From positions 1 to 64,000 of the forward strand of contig NZ_LXEU01000051.1 in NCBI RefSeq assembly GCF_001654985.1: a stretch of DNA of 64,000 nucleotides, in the 5' to 3' direction. Every line of letters begins with the position of its first letter. The stretch's first letter is position 1. Below the pieces are notes generated by a model. It saw only the letters and a program-made list of their open reading frames with translations. It was not told the DNA's origin and ran no database searches. The position numbers and the translations under genes were made by a program. Positions 1-9,919 of the stretch are shown here, piece by piece. This DNA is from Kluyvera georgiana ATCC 51603 (lineage in GTDB: Bacteria; Pseudomonadota; Gammaproteobacteria; Enterobacterales; Enterobacteriaceae).

Positions 1-404
1 GGGTGCATCAGGCGGTTAGCCAGTTCACCGTCGGTGGTGAACAACAGCAGACCACAGGTATTCACGTCAAGACGGCCCACGGCAATCCAGCGCGCGCCGC
101 GCAGTTTCGGCAGACGATCAAACACGGTCGGACGCCCTTCCGGGTCGTTACGGGTACAGAGTTCGCCTTCTGGTTTGTAGTAGGCCAGAACGCGGCAGAT
201 CTGTTCGACAGATTCTTTAACGGAGATCAGATGTCCATCGATACGAATTTTAAGGCCCGGGATCACTTCAACGCGATCGCCCAGCTTGGCGATTTTGCCA
301 TCGACGCTCACGCGGCCCGCTTCAATAATCGTTTCAATTTCACGACGGGAGCCGTGGCCGGCACGTGCCAGCACTTTTTGCAGTTTTTCGCTTTTATCGC
401 TCAT
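1..404 (-). CDS. rluB: RluB, 23S rRNA pseudouridine(2605) synthase (5' part only)
   Basis: Reads leftward out of the window, so only the first 134 or so codons are present. The product begins [20 protein letters not shown], the start of an S4 RNA-binding domain (residues about 3-60), followed by the pseudouridine synthase core with the catalytic GRLD motif ([10 protein letters not shown]). RluB isomerises one uridine in the peptidyl-transferase region of 23S rRNA. The ATG at 402-404 is preceded by GGAAGCTCT. Proximity to yciO, rnm and trp agrees with the enterobacterial arrangement. Confidence 0.95.
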   Translation of the reverse strand, partial: MSDKSEKLQKVLARAGHGSRREIETIIEAGRVSVDGKIAKLGDRVEVIPGLKIRIDGHLISVKESVEQICRVLAYYKPEGELCTRNDPEGRPTVFDRLPKLRGARWIAVGRLDVNTCGLLLFTTDGELANRLMH

Positions 405-659
405 AGAGCTTCCTTCAGGTGTCGCCTTCACAGGCGTCTGGTATACTTTATGAAACAACAAGTTAGCATAAAAATAATAACTTATTGTTGTGTAAATACT
501 TTTTCTTCTGCGGACACCGTTATGTGCACACGCAGACAAACGTGGTCCGACATACTACACGAAGTTTAAGATGAATGCTCTTCCACGTTACGTTTGCCTC
601 AGTTCACGGCTGTCGGCAAGCCACAGATATGATTGATTATGGACCAGGATTAGACGTAG

Positions 660-1190
660 ATGATCGTAATTGAAAAGGCGCTCGGCGCACTCTTTGCCAT
701 CTGGTATCAATGGCAGGAACGGAAAGCCAGACGAACGCTGGCTGCGTGGGAACGCTATGATAAGCAGGGCCGATTAAAACCCAGGGATGCATGGGGACAT
801 GAAATAGACATCACGCGCGAAGACACACTGTTCGCCAATAGCGAATTTCTGAAACGCACGGATGAAGAAGACAACCTCGGCTTATTTGCGCAGATTCGCC
901 GCAGTCAGGAAGAAAGACGCCGCCAGGCAGAAGAGAAAATGAAGCGCTCAGCCAGCACATTTTACGCCTCGAAAGAGTGGCGTAAGCTGCGCTACCAGGC
1001 ATTTAAACGCTACGGCAACACCTGCTGCGTATGTGGGCGAGGGCCAAAAAACGGCCTGGTCATGCATGTTGACCATATAAAACCACGTTCGTACTACCCA
1101 CAGTTGGCGTTAGAAATCACCAACCTGCAAATTATGTGCGAAGAGTGCAATGTTTCGAAAAGCAACAAAGATAATATTCAGTGGCGCTAG
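660..1190 (+). CDS. HNH endonuclease-domain protein
   Basis: 176 residues. An N-terminal hydrophobic/basic segment and a charged coiled-coil-like stretch (about 25-105) lead into a compact HNH nuclease domain: CCVCGRG, then HVDHIKPRS with the catalytic histidines, a conserved Asn in ITNLQIMC, and a second Cys pair (CEECN) that would hold a structural zinc. Such small HNH proteins cut or nick DNA, but the biological substrate is not known. It lies alone between rluB and yciO, a place occupied by yciQ in E. coli, and is transcribed towards yciO. I infer a chromosomal accessory gene, not part of the prophage. Confidence 0.75.
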   Translation: MIVIEKALGALFAIWYQWQERKARRTLAAWERYDKQGRLKPRDAWGHEIDITREDTLFANSEFLKRTDEEDNLGLFAQIRRSQEERRRQAEEKMKRSASTFYASKEWRKLRYQAFKRYGNTCCVCGRGPKNGLVMHVDHIKPRSYYPQLALEITNLQIMCEECNVSKSNKDNIQWR

Positions 1191-1237
1191 CAAGGCAGGG
1201 AAATAACCCGGCGGCAGACGCCACCGGGTACAGGTGA

Positions 1238-1858
1238 CTACAGGAACGGCTTCACGTCACCGACGCCTTCACGCAGCACCACCGGCGAGTCCTCGGTCAG
1301 GTCAATCACCGTAGTCGGCTGCTGGCCAAGATAACCACCGTGAATAATCAAATCCACCTGCTTTTCCAGACGGTCTTTAATCTCTTCCGGATCGGACTCG
1401 GTAAATTCACTGCCCGGCAGCATCAACGAGGTAGAGAGCATTGGCTCGCCTAACGTCTCGAGCAGCGCCTGGGCGATCGGGTTGGACGGCACGCGCATGC
1501 CAATCGTTTTACGTTTCTCTTGCAGCAGGCGGCGCGGCACATCTTTGGTCCCTTTCAGGATAAAGGTGTAGTTGCCCGGCGTGTTGTTTTTCATCAGACG
1601 AAACGCCACGTTGTCGACGTAGGAGTAGGTCGACAGTTCGGACAGGTCGCGGCACATCAGCGTAAAGTTGTGGCCGTCCGGCAGATGACGGATGCGGCAA
1701 ATACGCTCCATCGCGCCTTTATCTTCAATTTTGCAGCCCAGCGCGTAACCAGAGTCGGTTGGGTAAACGATGACGCCCCCCTTACGCACTATCTCGACCG
1801 CCTGATTAATCAGACGTGCCTGCGGGTTATCCGGATGGATATAAAAAAACTGACTCAT
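1238..1858 (-). CDS. yciO: YciO, Sua5/YciO/YrdC-family protein
   Basis: 206 residues, the usual YciO length. It has the SUA5/YrdC fold with the YPTDSGYALGC nucleotide-binding motif and KxR-type basic residues. The family makes threonylcarbamoyl-AMP for tRNA t6A in the case of TsaC/Sua5; YciO is a weaker or differently specialised paralogue. Its ATG overlaps the stop of rnm by 4 bases, so the two are translationally coupled and probably one transcript reading away from trp. Confidence 0.93.
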   Translation of the reverse strand: MSQFFYIHPDNPQARLINQAVEIVRKGGVIVYPTDSGYALGCKIEDKGAMERICRIRHLPDGHNFTLMCRDLSELSTYSYVDNVAFRLMKNNTPGNYTFILKGTKDVPRRLLQEKRKTIGMRVPSNPIAQALLETLGEPMLSTSLMLPGSEFTESDPEEIKDRLEKQVDLIIHGGYLGQQPTTVIDLTEDSPVVLREGVGDVKPFL

Positions 1859-2736
1859 ACTTCCCTCTCAGTTGTATTCTGCGGCTGCTCCCAGCGCTGC
1901 CAGATACCTTCGACGCCGGCGGGTAACCACAGTTTACGTCCTAGCTCAATCCACGGGCAGGGTTGATGGAAATCCGACCCAAGGGACGCCAGTAAACCGT
2001 ATTCGCGGGCATAGGTGGCAAGCTGAGCGCGCTCGTGCGGCGCCTGCTGGCACTGGGCAACTTCCATCGCGTCGCCGCCGTGTTCGCTAAAGTGTGCCAG
2101 CAACCTTTTCAGCCACTTGGCGGACAGGTTATACCGCCCCGGGTGAGCAATGACCGCTACGCCACCCGAATGATGAATGACATCAATAGCTTCCTTTATT
2201 GTACACCACTGCGGCGGAACGTAACCGGTTTTCCCACGTGCGAGATATTTTTTGAAAACATCGCCAATATTGCTGGCTTTGCCCTGCTCGACCAGAAAGC
2301 GGGCAAAATGGCCGCGGGTGACCGCGCCGCCTTCGGCCATTTTCAGCGCGGCTTCCCAGGCGCCCGGAATATGCGCTTTCTCCAGGCGCTCGGCGATCAT
2401 TTGTCCGCGCTGCTGTCGGCGATCGATCTGCGCGTTTAAAAAGGCGGTGAGCGTCGGGTTGGCAATATCGATATTCAGCCCGACGATATGAATTTCGTGA
2501 TTTTCCCACAGCGTAGAAATTTCCACGCCGGTAATCAGGGTGAGCGGCAGCCCGGCGCGGGCAATTTCCGCCTGTGCCCGAGGAATGCCGTCGACGGTGT
2601 CGTGATCGGTGATAGCGAGCGTTCCCACCCGCATCTCCCCGGCGCGGTGCACCAATTCTTCCGGCGTCAGGCGGCCATCCGAGGCGATGGTGTGGCTGTG
2701 CAGATCGTAAATCACTGCGTAATTGGTATCGCTCAA
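1855..2736 (-). CDS. rnm: Rnm (YciV, RNase AM), PHP-domain 5'-3' exoribonuclease/phosphatase
   Basis: 293 residues, the same length as the E. coli protein. PHP-domain metal ligands are visible in DLHSHTIASDG near the N terminus, ITDHDTVDG, VIAHPGRY and LGSDFHQP. RNase AM trims the 5' ends of 23S, 16S and 5S rRNA and also removes 3'-phosphate from 3',5'-bisphosphates. It is divergent from the trp operon, with 76 bases to the trp -35 box, and is the first gene of the rnm-yciO unit. Confidence 0.95.
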   Translation of the reverse strand: MSDTNYAVIYDLHSHTIASDGRLTPEELVHRAGEMRVGTLAITDHDTVDGIPRAQAEIARAGLPLTLITGVEISTLWENHEIHIVGLNIDIANPTLTAFLNAQIDRRQQRGQMIAERLEKAHIPGAWEAALKMAEGGAVTRGHFARFLVEQGKASNIGDVFKKYLARGKTGYVPPQWCTIKEAIDVIHHSGGVAVIAHPGRYNLSAKWLKRLLAHFSEHGGDAMEVAQCQQAPHERAQLATYAREYGLLASLGSDFHQPCPWIELGRKLWLPAGVEGIWQRWEQPQNTTEREV

Positions 2737-2812
2737 AACGGCTTCCTTAATACGACTCAGCGTTGTTAGCGGCCTATCATAGCGGGATTACGGGAAATTC
2801 TGAAATCAGGGG

Positions 2813-2847
2813 TTGACTTTGCCCCCTCGAACTAGTTAACTAGTACG
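2813..2847 (+). promoter_or_regulatory. trp promoter and TrpR operator
   Basis: TTGACT (-35, 2813-2818) is followed after 17 bases by TTAACT (-10, 2836-2841). The -10 box sits inside CGAACTAGTTAACTAGTACG (2828-2847), identical to the E. coli trp operator, so Trp-bound TrpR would occlude RNA polymerase here. Confidence 0.97.
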
Positions 2848-2874
2848 AAAGTTCACTTAGTAAGGTATCTGCAA

Positions 2875-2928
2875 ATGACACGTAAAATGATTGCTCTGCA
2901 CGGCGGTTGGTGGCGTACTTCCCGATAG
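2875..2928 (+). CDS. trpL: TrpL, trp operon leader peptide
   Basis: 17-codon leader, MTRKMIALHGGWWRTSR, too short for routine ORF calling. Two adjacent TGG codons stall ribosomes when Trp-tRNA is scarce and so favour the antiterminator. An AAGG ribosome site lies 9 bases before the ATG; an in-frame second ATG at 2887 is possible. The enterobacterial C-terminal signature LHGxWWRTS is kept, with one extra Gly and a final Arg compared with the E. coli peptide. Confidence 0.93.
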   Translation: MTRKMIALHGGWWRTSR

Positions 2929-2967
2929 GGCGGAGTCATCACGTCTGCGTAAAGCATACAGATACCC

Positions 2968-2992
2968 AGCCCGCCAATGAGCGGGCTTTTTA
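2968..2992 (+). terminator. trp attenuator terminator
   Basis: AGCCCGC-CAATGA-GCGGGCT followed by TTTTTATT, about 40 bases after the trpL stop. This is the 3:4 hairpin that ends transcription when Trp-tRNA is plentiful. Confidence 0.95.
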
Positions 2993-3028
2993 TTAAGCAA
3001 AAAAGAGACAGAACAGGCGAGAACAACG

Positions 3029-4591
3029 ATGCAAACACAAAAACCTATGCTCGAGCTTCTGACCAGCGACGCGATTTACCGTGAAAACCCCACCGCACTG
3101 TTCCACCAGCTGTGCGGCGCGCGCCCGGCGACGCTGCTGCTTGAATCAGCTGATATTGATAGCAAAAACGACTTAAAAAGCCTGCTGCTGGTCGATAGTG
3201 CGCTGCGCATCACCGCGCTGGGCGATACCGTCACGTTGCAGGCGCTTTCCGATAACGGCGCGTCCCTGCTGCCGCTGCTCGATGCCGCACTGCCTGCCGG
3301 CGTGGAGAATACCCACCAACCGAACGGCCGCGTGCTGCGTTTCCCTTCGGTCAGCGCGCTGTTGGATGAAGATGCGCGCCTGTGCTCGCTGTCGGTGTTT
3401 GACGCCTTCCGCCTACTGCAAGAGCTGGTCGACGTTCCGCAGGACGAGCGTGAAGCGATGTTCTTCGGCGGCCTGTTCGCCTATGACCTGGTCGCCGGTT
3501 TTGAGGATTTACCGCAGCTTGAAAGCGACACTGCCTGCCCGGACTACTGCTTCTATCTCGCCGAGACGCTGCTGGTAATCGATCACCAGACCAAAAACAC
3601 GCGCATTCAGGCGAGCCTGTTTACCCCGTCTGAGTCGGAAAAAGATCGCCTGCTGCAGCGCATCGCGCAGGTACGCCAGCAGCTGAACGAACCGCCGACG
3701 GCCCTGCCGGTACACACCGTTAAAGAGATGCGCTGCGAAACCAATCAAAGCGACGAAGAGTACGGCGACGTGGTGCGCAAAATGCAAAAAGCCATTCGCG
3801 CCGGAGAAATTTTCCAGGTGGTGCCGTCTCGTCGCTTCTCGCTGCCGTGCCCTTCCCCGCTGGCCGCTTATGATGTGCTGAAGAAGAGCAACCCCAGCCC
3901 GTACATGTTCTTTATGCAGGATAACGACTTCACCCTGTTCGGCGCGTCGCCGGAAAGTTCGCTGAAGTACGATGCCACCAACCGTCAGATTGAAATCTAC
4001 CCGATTGCCGGTACTCGCCCACGCGGCCGCCGTGCCGACGGTTCGCTGGATCGTGACCTCGACAGCCGCATTGAGCTGGAGATGCGTACCGACCACAAAG
4101 AGCTGTCCGAACATTTGATGCTGGTTGACCTCGCGCGTAACGATCTGGCCCGCATCTGTACGCCAGGTAGCCGCTACGTGGCCGATCTGACAAAGGTAGA
4201 CCGTTACTCTTTCGTGATGCACCTCGTCTCCCGCGTGGTCGGCGAACTGCGTCAGGACCTCGATGTGCTGCATGCGTACCGCGCCTGCATGAATATGGGC
4301 ACCCTCAGCGGCGCGCCGAAAGTTCGCGCAATGCAGCTGATTGCCGCCGCAGAAGGCAAACGTCGCGGCAGCTACGGCGGCGCGGTGGGCTACTTTACCG
4401 CCCACGGCGACCTCGACACCTGCATCGTTATTCGTTCGGCGTTTGTTGAAAACGGGATTGCCACCGTACAGGCCGGCGCAGGCGTGGTGCTGGATTCTGT
4501 CCCGCAGTCTGAAGCCGATGAAACCCGTAATAAAGCGCGTGCGGTTCTGCGCGCCATCGCCACCGCCCATCATGCACAGGAGATTTTCTGA
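3029..4591 (+). CDS. trpE: TrpE, anthranilate synthase component I
   Basis: 520 residues, as in E. coli. Converts chorismate with glutamine-derived ammonia to anthranilate, the first committed step of tryptophan synthesis. The feedback motif LLES is at residues 37-40 (Ser40 is the classic Trp-inhibition residue) and the C-terminal chorismate-binding domain carries PIAGTRPRG and LVDLARNDL. First gene of the operon; its TGA shares one base with the trpGD ATG (TGATG), consistent with translational coupling of equimolar subunits. Confidence 0.98.
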   Translation: MQTQKPMLELLTSDAIYRENPTALFHQLCGARPATLLLESADIDSKNDLKSLLLVDSALRITALGDTVTLQALSDNGASLLPLLDAALPAGVENTHQPNGRVLRFPSVSALLDEDARLCSLSVFDAFRLLQELVDVPQDEREAMFFGGLFAYDLVAGFEDLPQLESDTACPDYCFYLAETLLVIDHQTKNTRIQASLFTPSESEKDRLLQRIAQVRQQLNEPPTALPVHTVKEMRCETNQSDEEYGDVVRKMQKAIRAGEIFQVVPSRRFSLPCPSPLAAYDVLKKSNPSPYMFFMQDNDFTLFGASPESSLKYDATNRQIEIYPIAGTRPRGRRADGSLDRDLDSRIELEMRTDHKELSEHLMLVDLARNDLARICTPGSRYVADLTKVDRYSFVMHLVSRVVGELRQDLDVLHAYRACMNMGTLSGAPKVRAMQLIAAAEGKRRGSYGGAVGYFTAHGDLDTCIVIRSAFVENGIATVQAGAGVVLDSVPQSEADETRNKARAVLRAIATAHHAQEIF

Positions 4592-6186
4592 TGGCTGACA
4601 TTCTGCTGCTCGATAATATCGACTCCTTTACGTACAACCTGGCAGATCAGCTGCGCGCGAACGGGCATAACGTGGTGATTTACCGTAACCACGTTCCGGC
4701 ACAAACCTTAATCGACCGCCTCGGCACCATGGACAACCCGGTGCTGATGCTCTCTCCCGGCCCGGGGGCACCGTCGGAAGCGGGCTGCATGCCGGAGCTG
4801 CTGACGCGTATGCGTGGCAAGCTGCCCATTATCGGTATCTGCCTTGGCCATCAGGCCATTGTTGAAGCCTACGGTGGCTACGTCGGCCAGGCCGGCGAAA
4901 TCCTGCACGGCAAAGCGTCCAGCATTGAACACGACGGCCAGGCCATGTTCGACGGTTTAAGCAATCCACTGCCGGTCGCCCGCTACCACTCGCTGGTTGG
5001 CAGCAATATTCCGGCAGGTTTAACCATCAACGCCCACTTTAACGGGATGGTGATGGCGGTTCGCCACGATGCCGATCGCGTTTGCGGTTTCCAGTTCCAC
5101 CCGGAATCGATCCTCACCACTCAGGGCGCACGCCTGCTGGAACAAACCCTGGCATGGGCGCTGCAGAAGCTGGAGCGGAGCAACACTCTCCAGCCGATTC
5201 TGGAAAAATTGTATCAGGCGCAAACGCTGAGCCAGCAGGAGAGCCATGTGCTGTTCTCTGCGGTCGTTCGCGGTGAAGTGAAGCCGGAGCAGCTGGCCGC
5301 CGCGCTGGTGAGCATGAAAATTCGTGGTGAAAGCCCGAATGAAATCGCCGGTGCCGCCACTGCGCTGCTGGAAAACGCCGCGCCGTTCCCACGTCCGGAC
5401 TACCCGTTTGCCGATATCGTCGGCACCGGGGGTGACGGCAGCAACAGCATCAACATCTCCACCGCCAGCGCCTTTGTCGCCGCAGCGTGTGGATTGAAAG
5501 TGGCCAAACACGGCAACCGCAGCGTTTCCAGTAAGTCGGGTTCATCTGACCTGCTGGCCGCCTTCGGCATTAATCTGGACATGAACGCCGACAAATCGCG
5601 TCAGGCTCTTGATGAACTCGGCGTGTGCTTCCTGTTTGCACCGAAATACCATACCGGTTTCCGCCATGCGATGCCGGTTCGCCAACAGCTGAAAACCCGC
5701 ACCCTGTTCAACGTGCTGGGTCCGTTGATTAACCCGGCGCACCCGCCGCTGGCGCTGATTGGCGTTTACAGCCCGGAGCTGGTACTGCCGATTGCGGAAA
5801 CCCTGCGCGTACTGGGCTATGAACGTGCGGCGGTCGTCCACAGCGGCGGTATGGATGAAGTCTCGCTGCACGCGCCGACCGTGGTGGCCGAACTGAACAA
5901 CGGCGAAATTAAAAGTTATCAGCTGACCGCCGACGACTTTGGCCTCAAGCCTTACCATCAGGCCGAGCTGGCGGGCGGCACGCCGGAAGAAAACCGTGAC
6001 ATTCTGACGCGCTTACTACAAGGTAAAGGTGAAGCTGCGCATGAGTCCGCCGTGGCGGTTAACGTCGCCATGCTGATGCGCCTTTACGGTCATGAGGACC
6101 TGAAGGCCAACGTCAAGAAAGTGCTGGATGTGTTGCACAGCGGCGCAGCCTACGACCGCGTCACCGCATTAGCGGCAAGAGGATAA
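4591..6186 (+). CDS. trpD: TrpGD fusion: glutamine amidotransferase plus anthranilate phosphoribosyltransferase
   Basis: 531 residues. The first 195 or so form a class I amidotransferase with nucleophile Cys84 (GICLGHQ) and the His/Glu of FQFHPES, supplying ammonia to TrpE. The rest is anthranilate phosphoribosyltransferase, with the PRPP loop [14 protein letters not shown] and [13 protein letters not shown]. The fusion is typical of enterobacteria. Only three bases separate its stop from trpCF. Confidence 0.98.
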   Translation: MADILLLDNIDSFTYNLADQLRANGHNVVIYRNHVPAQTLIDRLGTMDNPVLMLSPGPGAPSEAGCMPELLTRMRGKLPIIGICLGHQAIVEAYGGYVGQAGEILHGKASSIEHDGQAMFDGLSNPLPVARYHSLVGSNIPAGLTINAHFNGMVMAVRHDADRVCGFQFHPESILTTQGARLLEQTLAWALQKLERSNTLQPILEKLYQAQTLSQQESHVLFSAVVRGEVKPEQLAAALVSMKIRGESPNEIAGAATALLENAAPFPRPDYPFADIVGTGGDGSNSINISTASAFVAAACGLKVAKHGNRSVSSKSGSSDLLAAFGINLDMNADKSRQALDELGVCFLFAPKYHTGFRHAMPVRQQLKTRTLFNVLGPLINPAHPPLALIGVYSPELVLPIAETLRVLGYERAAVVHSGGMDEVSLHAPTVVAELNNGEIKSYQLTADDFGLKPYHQAELAGGTPEENRDILTRLLQGKGEAAHESAVAVNVAMLMRLYGHEDLKANVKKVLDVLHSGAAYDRVTALAARG

Positions 6187-6189
6187 AAA

Positions 6190-7548
6190 ATGCAGACCGT
6201 ATTAGCAAAAATCGTGGCCGATAAAGCGATTTGGGTAGCAGCCCGCAAACAACAACAACCGTTAGCTTCCTTCCAGAACGATGTGCAGCCAAGCCAGCGT
6301 AGTTTCTATGACGCGCTGCGCGGCACCCGCACGGCGTTTATTCTGGAATGTAAAAAAGCCTCGCCGTCGAAAGGGGTGATCCGCGATGATTTCGACCCGG
6401 CGCGTATCGCCAACGTGTACAAACACTACGCTTCGGCGATTTCGGTTTTAACCGATGAGAAGTATTTCCAGGGCAGCTTCGATTTCCTGCCGATCGTCAG
6501 CCAAATCGCGCCGCAGCCGATTCTGTGCAAAGACTTTATCATCGACGCTTACCAGATCTACCTGGCGCGCTTCCATCAGGCGGATGCCTGCCTGCTGATG
6601 CTCTCGGTGCTGGACGACGAGCAGTATCGCCAGCTTGCCGCCGTGGCGCACAGTCTGAATATGGGCGTGCTGACCGAAGTGAGCAACGAGGAAGAGCTGG
6701 AACGCGCCATTGCGCTGAAGGCCAAAGTCGTCGGCATTAATAACCGCGACCTGCGTGACCTCTCCATCGACCTCAACCGCACCCGTCAGCTGGCGCCGCG
6801 TCTGGGCCACGATGTGACGGTCATCAGCGAATCCGGTATTAACACCAACGCGCAGGTTCGCGAGCTGGCCCACTTCGCCAACGGCTTCCTGATCGGTTCG
6901 GCGATGATGTCTCATGACGACCTCAATGCCGCCGTCCGCCGCGTGCTGCTGGGGGAAAATAAAGTCTGTGGCTTGACCCGCGCACAGGATGCGCAGGCGG
7001 CCTATGAAGCCGGTGCGATTTACGGCGGGCTGATTTTCGTTCCTGCCTCACCGCGTGCGGTCAGCGTGGAGCAGGCCCGTGAGGTGATAGCCGCCGCGCC
7101 GCTGAGCTACGTCGGCGTGTTTCGCAATACGCCTCAGGCCGAAGTAGTCGCGCTTGCCACCACCTTATCGCTGAGCGCGGTGCAACTGCACGGTGATGAA
7201 GACCAGACCTATATTGACGCTCTGCGTGCGCAATTGCCGGATTCGGTACAAATCTGGAAAGCGCTGAGCGTGGCCGACAGGCTGCCATTGCGCAATCTGA
7301 ATCATGTCGACAAATATCTCTTCGACAATGGTCAGGGCGGCACCGGTCAGCGTTTTGATTGGTCTCTGTTACAAGGTCAGGATCTCAGCAACGTGATGCT
7401 GGCCGGTGGGTTAAGCGCAGACAACTGCGTAGACGCAGCCAAAAGCGGCTGCGCCGGGCTGGATTTCAATTCAGGTGTCGAGTCAAAACCGGGTATTAAA
7501 GACGCCAGCAAACTGGCCTCGGTATTTCAGACGCTGCGCGCATATTAA
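6190..7548 (+). CDS. trpC: TrpCF fusion: indole-3-glycerol-phosphate synthase / phosphoribosylanthranilate isomerase
   Basis: 452 residues, the enterobacterial bifunctional form. The N-terminal TIM barrel (about 1-255) has the ECKKASPSKG and GINNRDL motifs of IGP synthase; the C-terminal barrel has KVCGLTR and LDFNSGVE of the isomerase. Together they take phosphoribosylanthranilate to indole-glycerol phosphate. Nine bases and an AAGGAG site separate it from trpB. Confidence 0.98.
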   Translation: MQTVLAKIVADKAIWVAARKQQQPLASFQNDVQPSQRSFYDALRGTRTAFILECKKASPSKGVIRDDFDPARIANVYKHYASAISVLTDEKYFQGSFDFLPIVSQIAPQPILCKDFIIDAYQIYLARFHQADACLLMLSVLDDEQYRQLAAVAHSLNMGVLTEVSNEEELERAIALKAKVVGINNRDLRDLSIDLNRTRQLAPRLGHDVTVISESGINTNAQVRELAHFANGFLIGSAMMSHDDLNAAVRRVLLGENKVCGLTRAQDAQAAYEAGAIYGGLIFVPASPRAVSVEQAREVIAAAPLSYVGVFRNTPQAEVVALATTLSLSAVQLHGDEDQTYIDALRAQLPDSVQIWKALSVADRLPLRNLNHVDKYLFDNGQGGTGQRFDWSLLQGQDLSNVMLAGGLSADNCVDAAKSGCAGLDFNSGVESKPGIKDASKLASVFQTLRAY

Positions 7549-7557
7549 GGAGCAATA

Positions 7558-8751
7558 ATGAGTACTTTACTGAACCCCTATTTCGGCGAATTTGGCGGTA
7601 TGTACGTTCCGCAGATTCTGATGCCGGCCCTGCGCCAGCTGGAAGAAGCGTTTGTTAGCGCGCAGAAAGATCCTGACTTCCAGGCCGAATTTACCGACCT
7701 GCTGAAAAACTATGCTGGCCGCCCAACGGCGCTAACTAAGTGCCGCAACCTGACGGCGGGCACCAATACCACGCTGTACCTCAAGCGTGAAGACCTGCTG
7801 CACGGCGGCGCGCACAAAACCAACCAGGTGTTGGGCCAGGCGCTGCTGGCAAAACGAATGGGCAAAACCGAAATCATCGCCGAAACCGGCGCCGGTCAGC
7901 ACGGCGTGGCTTCTGCACTTGCCTGCGCCCTGCTCGGCCTGAAGTGCCGTATCTATATGGGCGCTAAAGATATCGAGCGTCAGTCGCCGAACGTGTTCCG
8001 TATGCGCCTGATGGGCGCGGAGGTTATCGCGGTACACAGTGGCTCCGCGACCCTGAAAGATGCCTGTAACGAAGCGCTGCGCGACTGGTCTGGCAGCTAC
8101 GAAACCGCGCACTACATGCTCGGTACCGCCGCGGGCCCACACCCATTCCCAACCATCGTGCGTGAATTCCAGCGCATGATCGGTGAAGAGACCAAAGTGC
8201 AGGTGCGTGAAAAAGAAGGTCGTCTGCCGGATGCGGTGATTGCCTGCGTCGGCGGCGGCTCCAACGCCATCGGTATGTTCGCCGACTTTATTGACGAGAC
8301 CAGCGTCGGCCTGATTGGCGTAGAACCGGCCGGTCACGGTATCGAAACCGGCGAGCACGGCGCACCGCTGAAGCATGGCCGCGTGGGCATCTACTTCGGC
8401 ATGAAATCACCGATGATGCAGACCGACGAAGGCCAGATTGAAGAATCTTACTCGATCTCTGCCGGTCTCGACTTCCCGTCCGTCGGCCCGCAGCACGCCT
8501 TCCTCAACAGCATTGGTCGCGCCGAGTACGTGTCGATTACTGATAATGAAGCGCTCGACGCCTTCAAAGAGCTGAGCCGTCACGAAGGGATTATCCCGGC
8601 GCTGGAGTCATCCCACGCCCTGGCCCACGCGCTGAAAATGATGCGCGAAAACCCGGAAAAAGAGCAGCTGCTGGTAGTGAACCTCTCCGGCCGCGGCGAC
8701 AAAGACATCTTTACCGTACACGATATTTTGAAAGCGCGAGGGGAAATCTGA
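7558..8751 (+). CDS. trpB: TrpB, tryptophan synthase beta subunit
   Basis: 397 residues. PLP-dependent condensation of indole with serine; the Schiff-base lysine is in GGAHKTNQ (Lys87) and the phosphate loop is GGGSNAIG. The stop overlaps the trpA start by one base (TGATG), matching the fixed alpha2beta2 stoichiometry. Confidence 0.98.
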   Translation: MSTLLNPYFGEFGGMYVPQILMPALRQLEEAFVSAQKDPDFQAEFTDLLKNYAGRPTALTKCRNLTAGTNTTLYLKREDLLHGGAHKTNQVLGQALLAKRMGKTEIIAETGAGQHGVASALACALLGLKCRIYMGAKDIERQSPNVFRMRLMGAEVIAVHSGSATLKDACNEALRDWSGSYETAHYMLGTAAGPHPFPTIVREFQRMIGEETKVQVREKEGRLPDAVIACVGGGSNAIGMFADFIDETSVGLIGVEPAGHGIETGEHGAPLKHGRVGIYFGMKSPMMQTDEGQIEESYSISAGLDFPSVGPQHAFLNSIGRAEYVSITDNEALDAFKELSRHEGIIPALESSHALAHALKMMRENPEKEQLLVVNLSGRGDKDIFTVHDILKARGEI

Positions 8752-9560
8752 TGGAACGCTACGACAACCTGTTTGCCCAACTGAAGGCCCGCAAGGAAGG
8801 CGCCTTTGTCCCCTTCGTGACCTTAGGCGATCCAAACCCGGAACAGTCGCTGAAAATTATTGATGCGCTGATTGAAGGCGGTGCCGACGCCCTGGAGCTG
8901 GGGATCCCGTTTTCCGATCCGTTGGCCGACGGCCCGACCATCCAGAACGCGACCCTGCGTGCGTTTGCTTCGGGTGTAACGCCAACCCAGTGTTTCGAAA
9001 TGCTGGCGGCGATTCGCCAGAAATATCCGGCCATCCCTATCGGCCTGCTGATGTACGCCAACCTGGTATTCAACCGCGGTATCGATGAGTTCTACGCGGA
9101 ATGCGCTCGCGTCGGCGTGGATTCAGTACTGGTTGCCGATGTGCCGGTGGAAGAGTCTGCACCGTTCCGTCAGGCGGCCCTGCGTCACAACGTCGCGCCA
9201 ATTTTCATCTGCCCGCCAAATGCCGATGATGATTTACTGCGCCAGATTGCCGAACATGGCCGTGGTTACACTTATCTGCTCTCCCGCGCTGGCGTGACGG
9301 GTACCGAAACCCGCGCCGCCCTGCCGCTGCATCACCTGGTCGCGAAGCTGGCAGAGTACAACGCCGCGCCGCCGCTGCAGGGCTTTGGGATTTCTGCGCC
9401 GGATCAGGTTGCGGCATCAATTGATGCCGGAGCCGCCGGAGCTATTTCCGGTTCGGCAATTGTGAAGATCATCGAACGCAACGTCGAAAATCCGCAGGCG
9501 ATGCTCGATGAACTGAAACGCTTTGTCCAAAGCATGAAAGCGGCGACGAAAGTCGCGTAA
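8751..9560 (+). CDS. trpA: TrpA, tryptophan synthase alpha subunit
   Basis: 269 residues. A TIM-barrel lyase that releases indole from indole-glycerol phosphate and channels it to TrpB. Catalytic Glu49 (LELGIPF) and Asp60 (DPLADG) are present, as are the phosphate-binding loops. Last gene of the operon, followed by a terminator within 8 bases. Confidence 0.98.
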   Translation: MERYDNLFAQLKARKEGAFVPFVTLGDPNPEQSLKIIDALIEGGADALELGIPFSDPLADGPTIQNATLRAFASGVTPTQCFEMLAAIRQKYPAIPIGLLMYANLVFNRGIDEFYAECARVGVDSVLVADVPVEESAPFRQAALRHNVAPIFICPPNADDDLLRQIAEHGRGYTYLLSRAGVTGTETRAALPLHHLVAKLAEYNAAPPLQGFGISAPDQVAASIDAGAAGAISGSAIVKIIERNVENPQAMLDELKRFVQSMKAATKVA

Positions 9561-9567
9561 CCCTTCA

Positions 9568-9599
9568 GGCCGCCCAGCTTCCGCGGGGCGGCCCTTTAT
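9568..9599 (+). terminator. trp operon terminator
   Basis: GGCCGCC at 9568-9574 pairs with GGGCGGCC at 9586-9593, followed by CTTTATTT. It lies 8 bases after the trpA stop. Confidence 0.85.
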
Positions 9600-9659
9600 T
9601 TCCCCCCTCCCTATTTCCATACCCACAGAAGCCATTGCGTTTTCCCACAAAAAATAGGG

Positions 9660-9688
9660 TTGATATATTAAATGAGAAGCATTATCTT
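9660..9688 (+). promoter_or_regulatory. Fur box overlapping the promoter of the RyhB-like RNA
   Basis: TTGATA (-35, 9660-9665), 17-base spacer and TATCTT (-10, 9683-9688). The interval contains TTAAATGAGAAGCATTATC (9668-9686), close to the 19-bp Fur consensus GATAATGATAATCATTATC. Iron-loaded Fur bound here would cover both promoter boxes, so the RNA should be made only under iron limitation. Confidence 0.8.
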
Positions 9689-9694
9689 TTTCAT

Positions 9695-9790
9695 TACCGA
9701 ATAGTTGAGTCAAACGCTCAGATATTCGGCACGACATTGCTCACATTGCTTCCAGTATTTTTTGCCCGCATCCAATGCGGGCTTTTTTTT
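9695..9790 (+). ncRNA. ryhB: RyhB-family small RNA (second RyhB-type copy)
   Basis: Positions 9729-9759 reproduce the conserved RyhB core (GCACGACATTGCTCACATTG and the following CTTCCAGTATT) with no mismatch over 31 bases. The core is followed by a U-rich stretch for Hfq and a strong terminator hairpin. With a start about 7 bases after the -10 box the RNA is about 95 nt, the size of RyhB. RyhB RNAs pair with mRNAs of iron-using proteins (sdhCDAB, sodB and others) and promote their decay. The 5' part differs from E. coli RyhB, as in the Salmonella and Yersinia second copies. The exact 5' end is inferred. Confidence 0.87.
9764..9790 (+). terminator. Rho-independent terminator of the RyhB-like RNA
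   Basis: GCCCGCA-TCCAA-TGCGGGC followed by eight T residues. Confidence 0.93.
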
Positions 9791-9919
9791 AGTCCGATAT
9801 CACCGTCGCCGCGGGTGTAAACGCGTGCGCTCGCGGAATTAATCCCCTACTAACAATTGCCTCGCGGAACAAAACAGAATGGCATAGGATAAAAAAACAT
9901 CGCCTCGCAGGAGTCCTTC

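Larger units (their letters stand above)
9561..9919. other. Intergenic stretch between trpA and the LysE-type gene
   Basis: Contains only the trp terminator, the Fur-box promoter and the RyhB-like RNA. From 9791 to 9919 I see no gene; this part should hold the promoter of the LysE-type gene, but I cannot pick clear boxes. Confidence 0.7.

Noticed and set aside
3509..4573. 354-codon ORF antisense to trpE
   Set aside because: Shadow frame of a GC-rich coding gene; no conserved domain.
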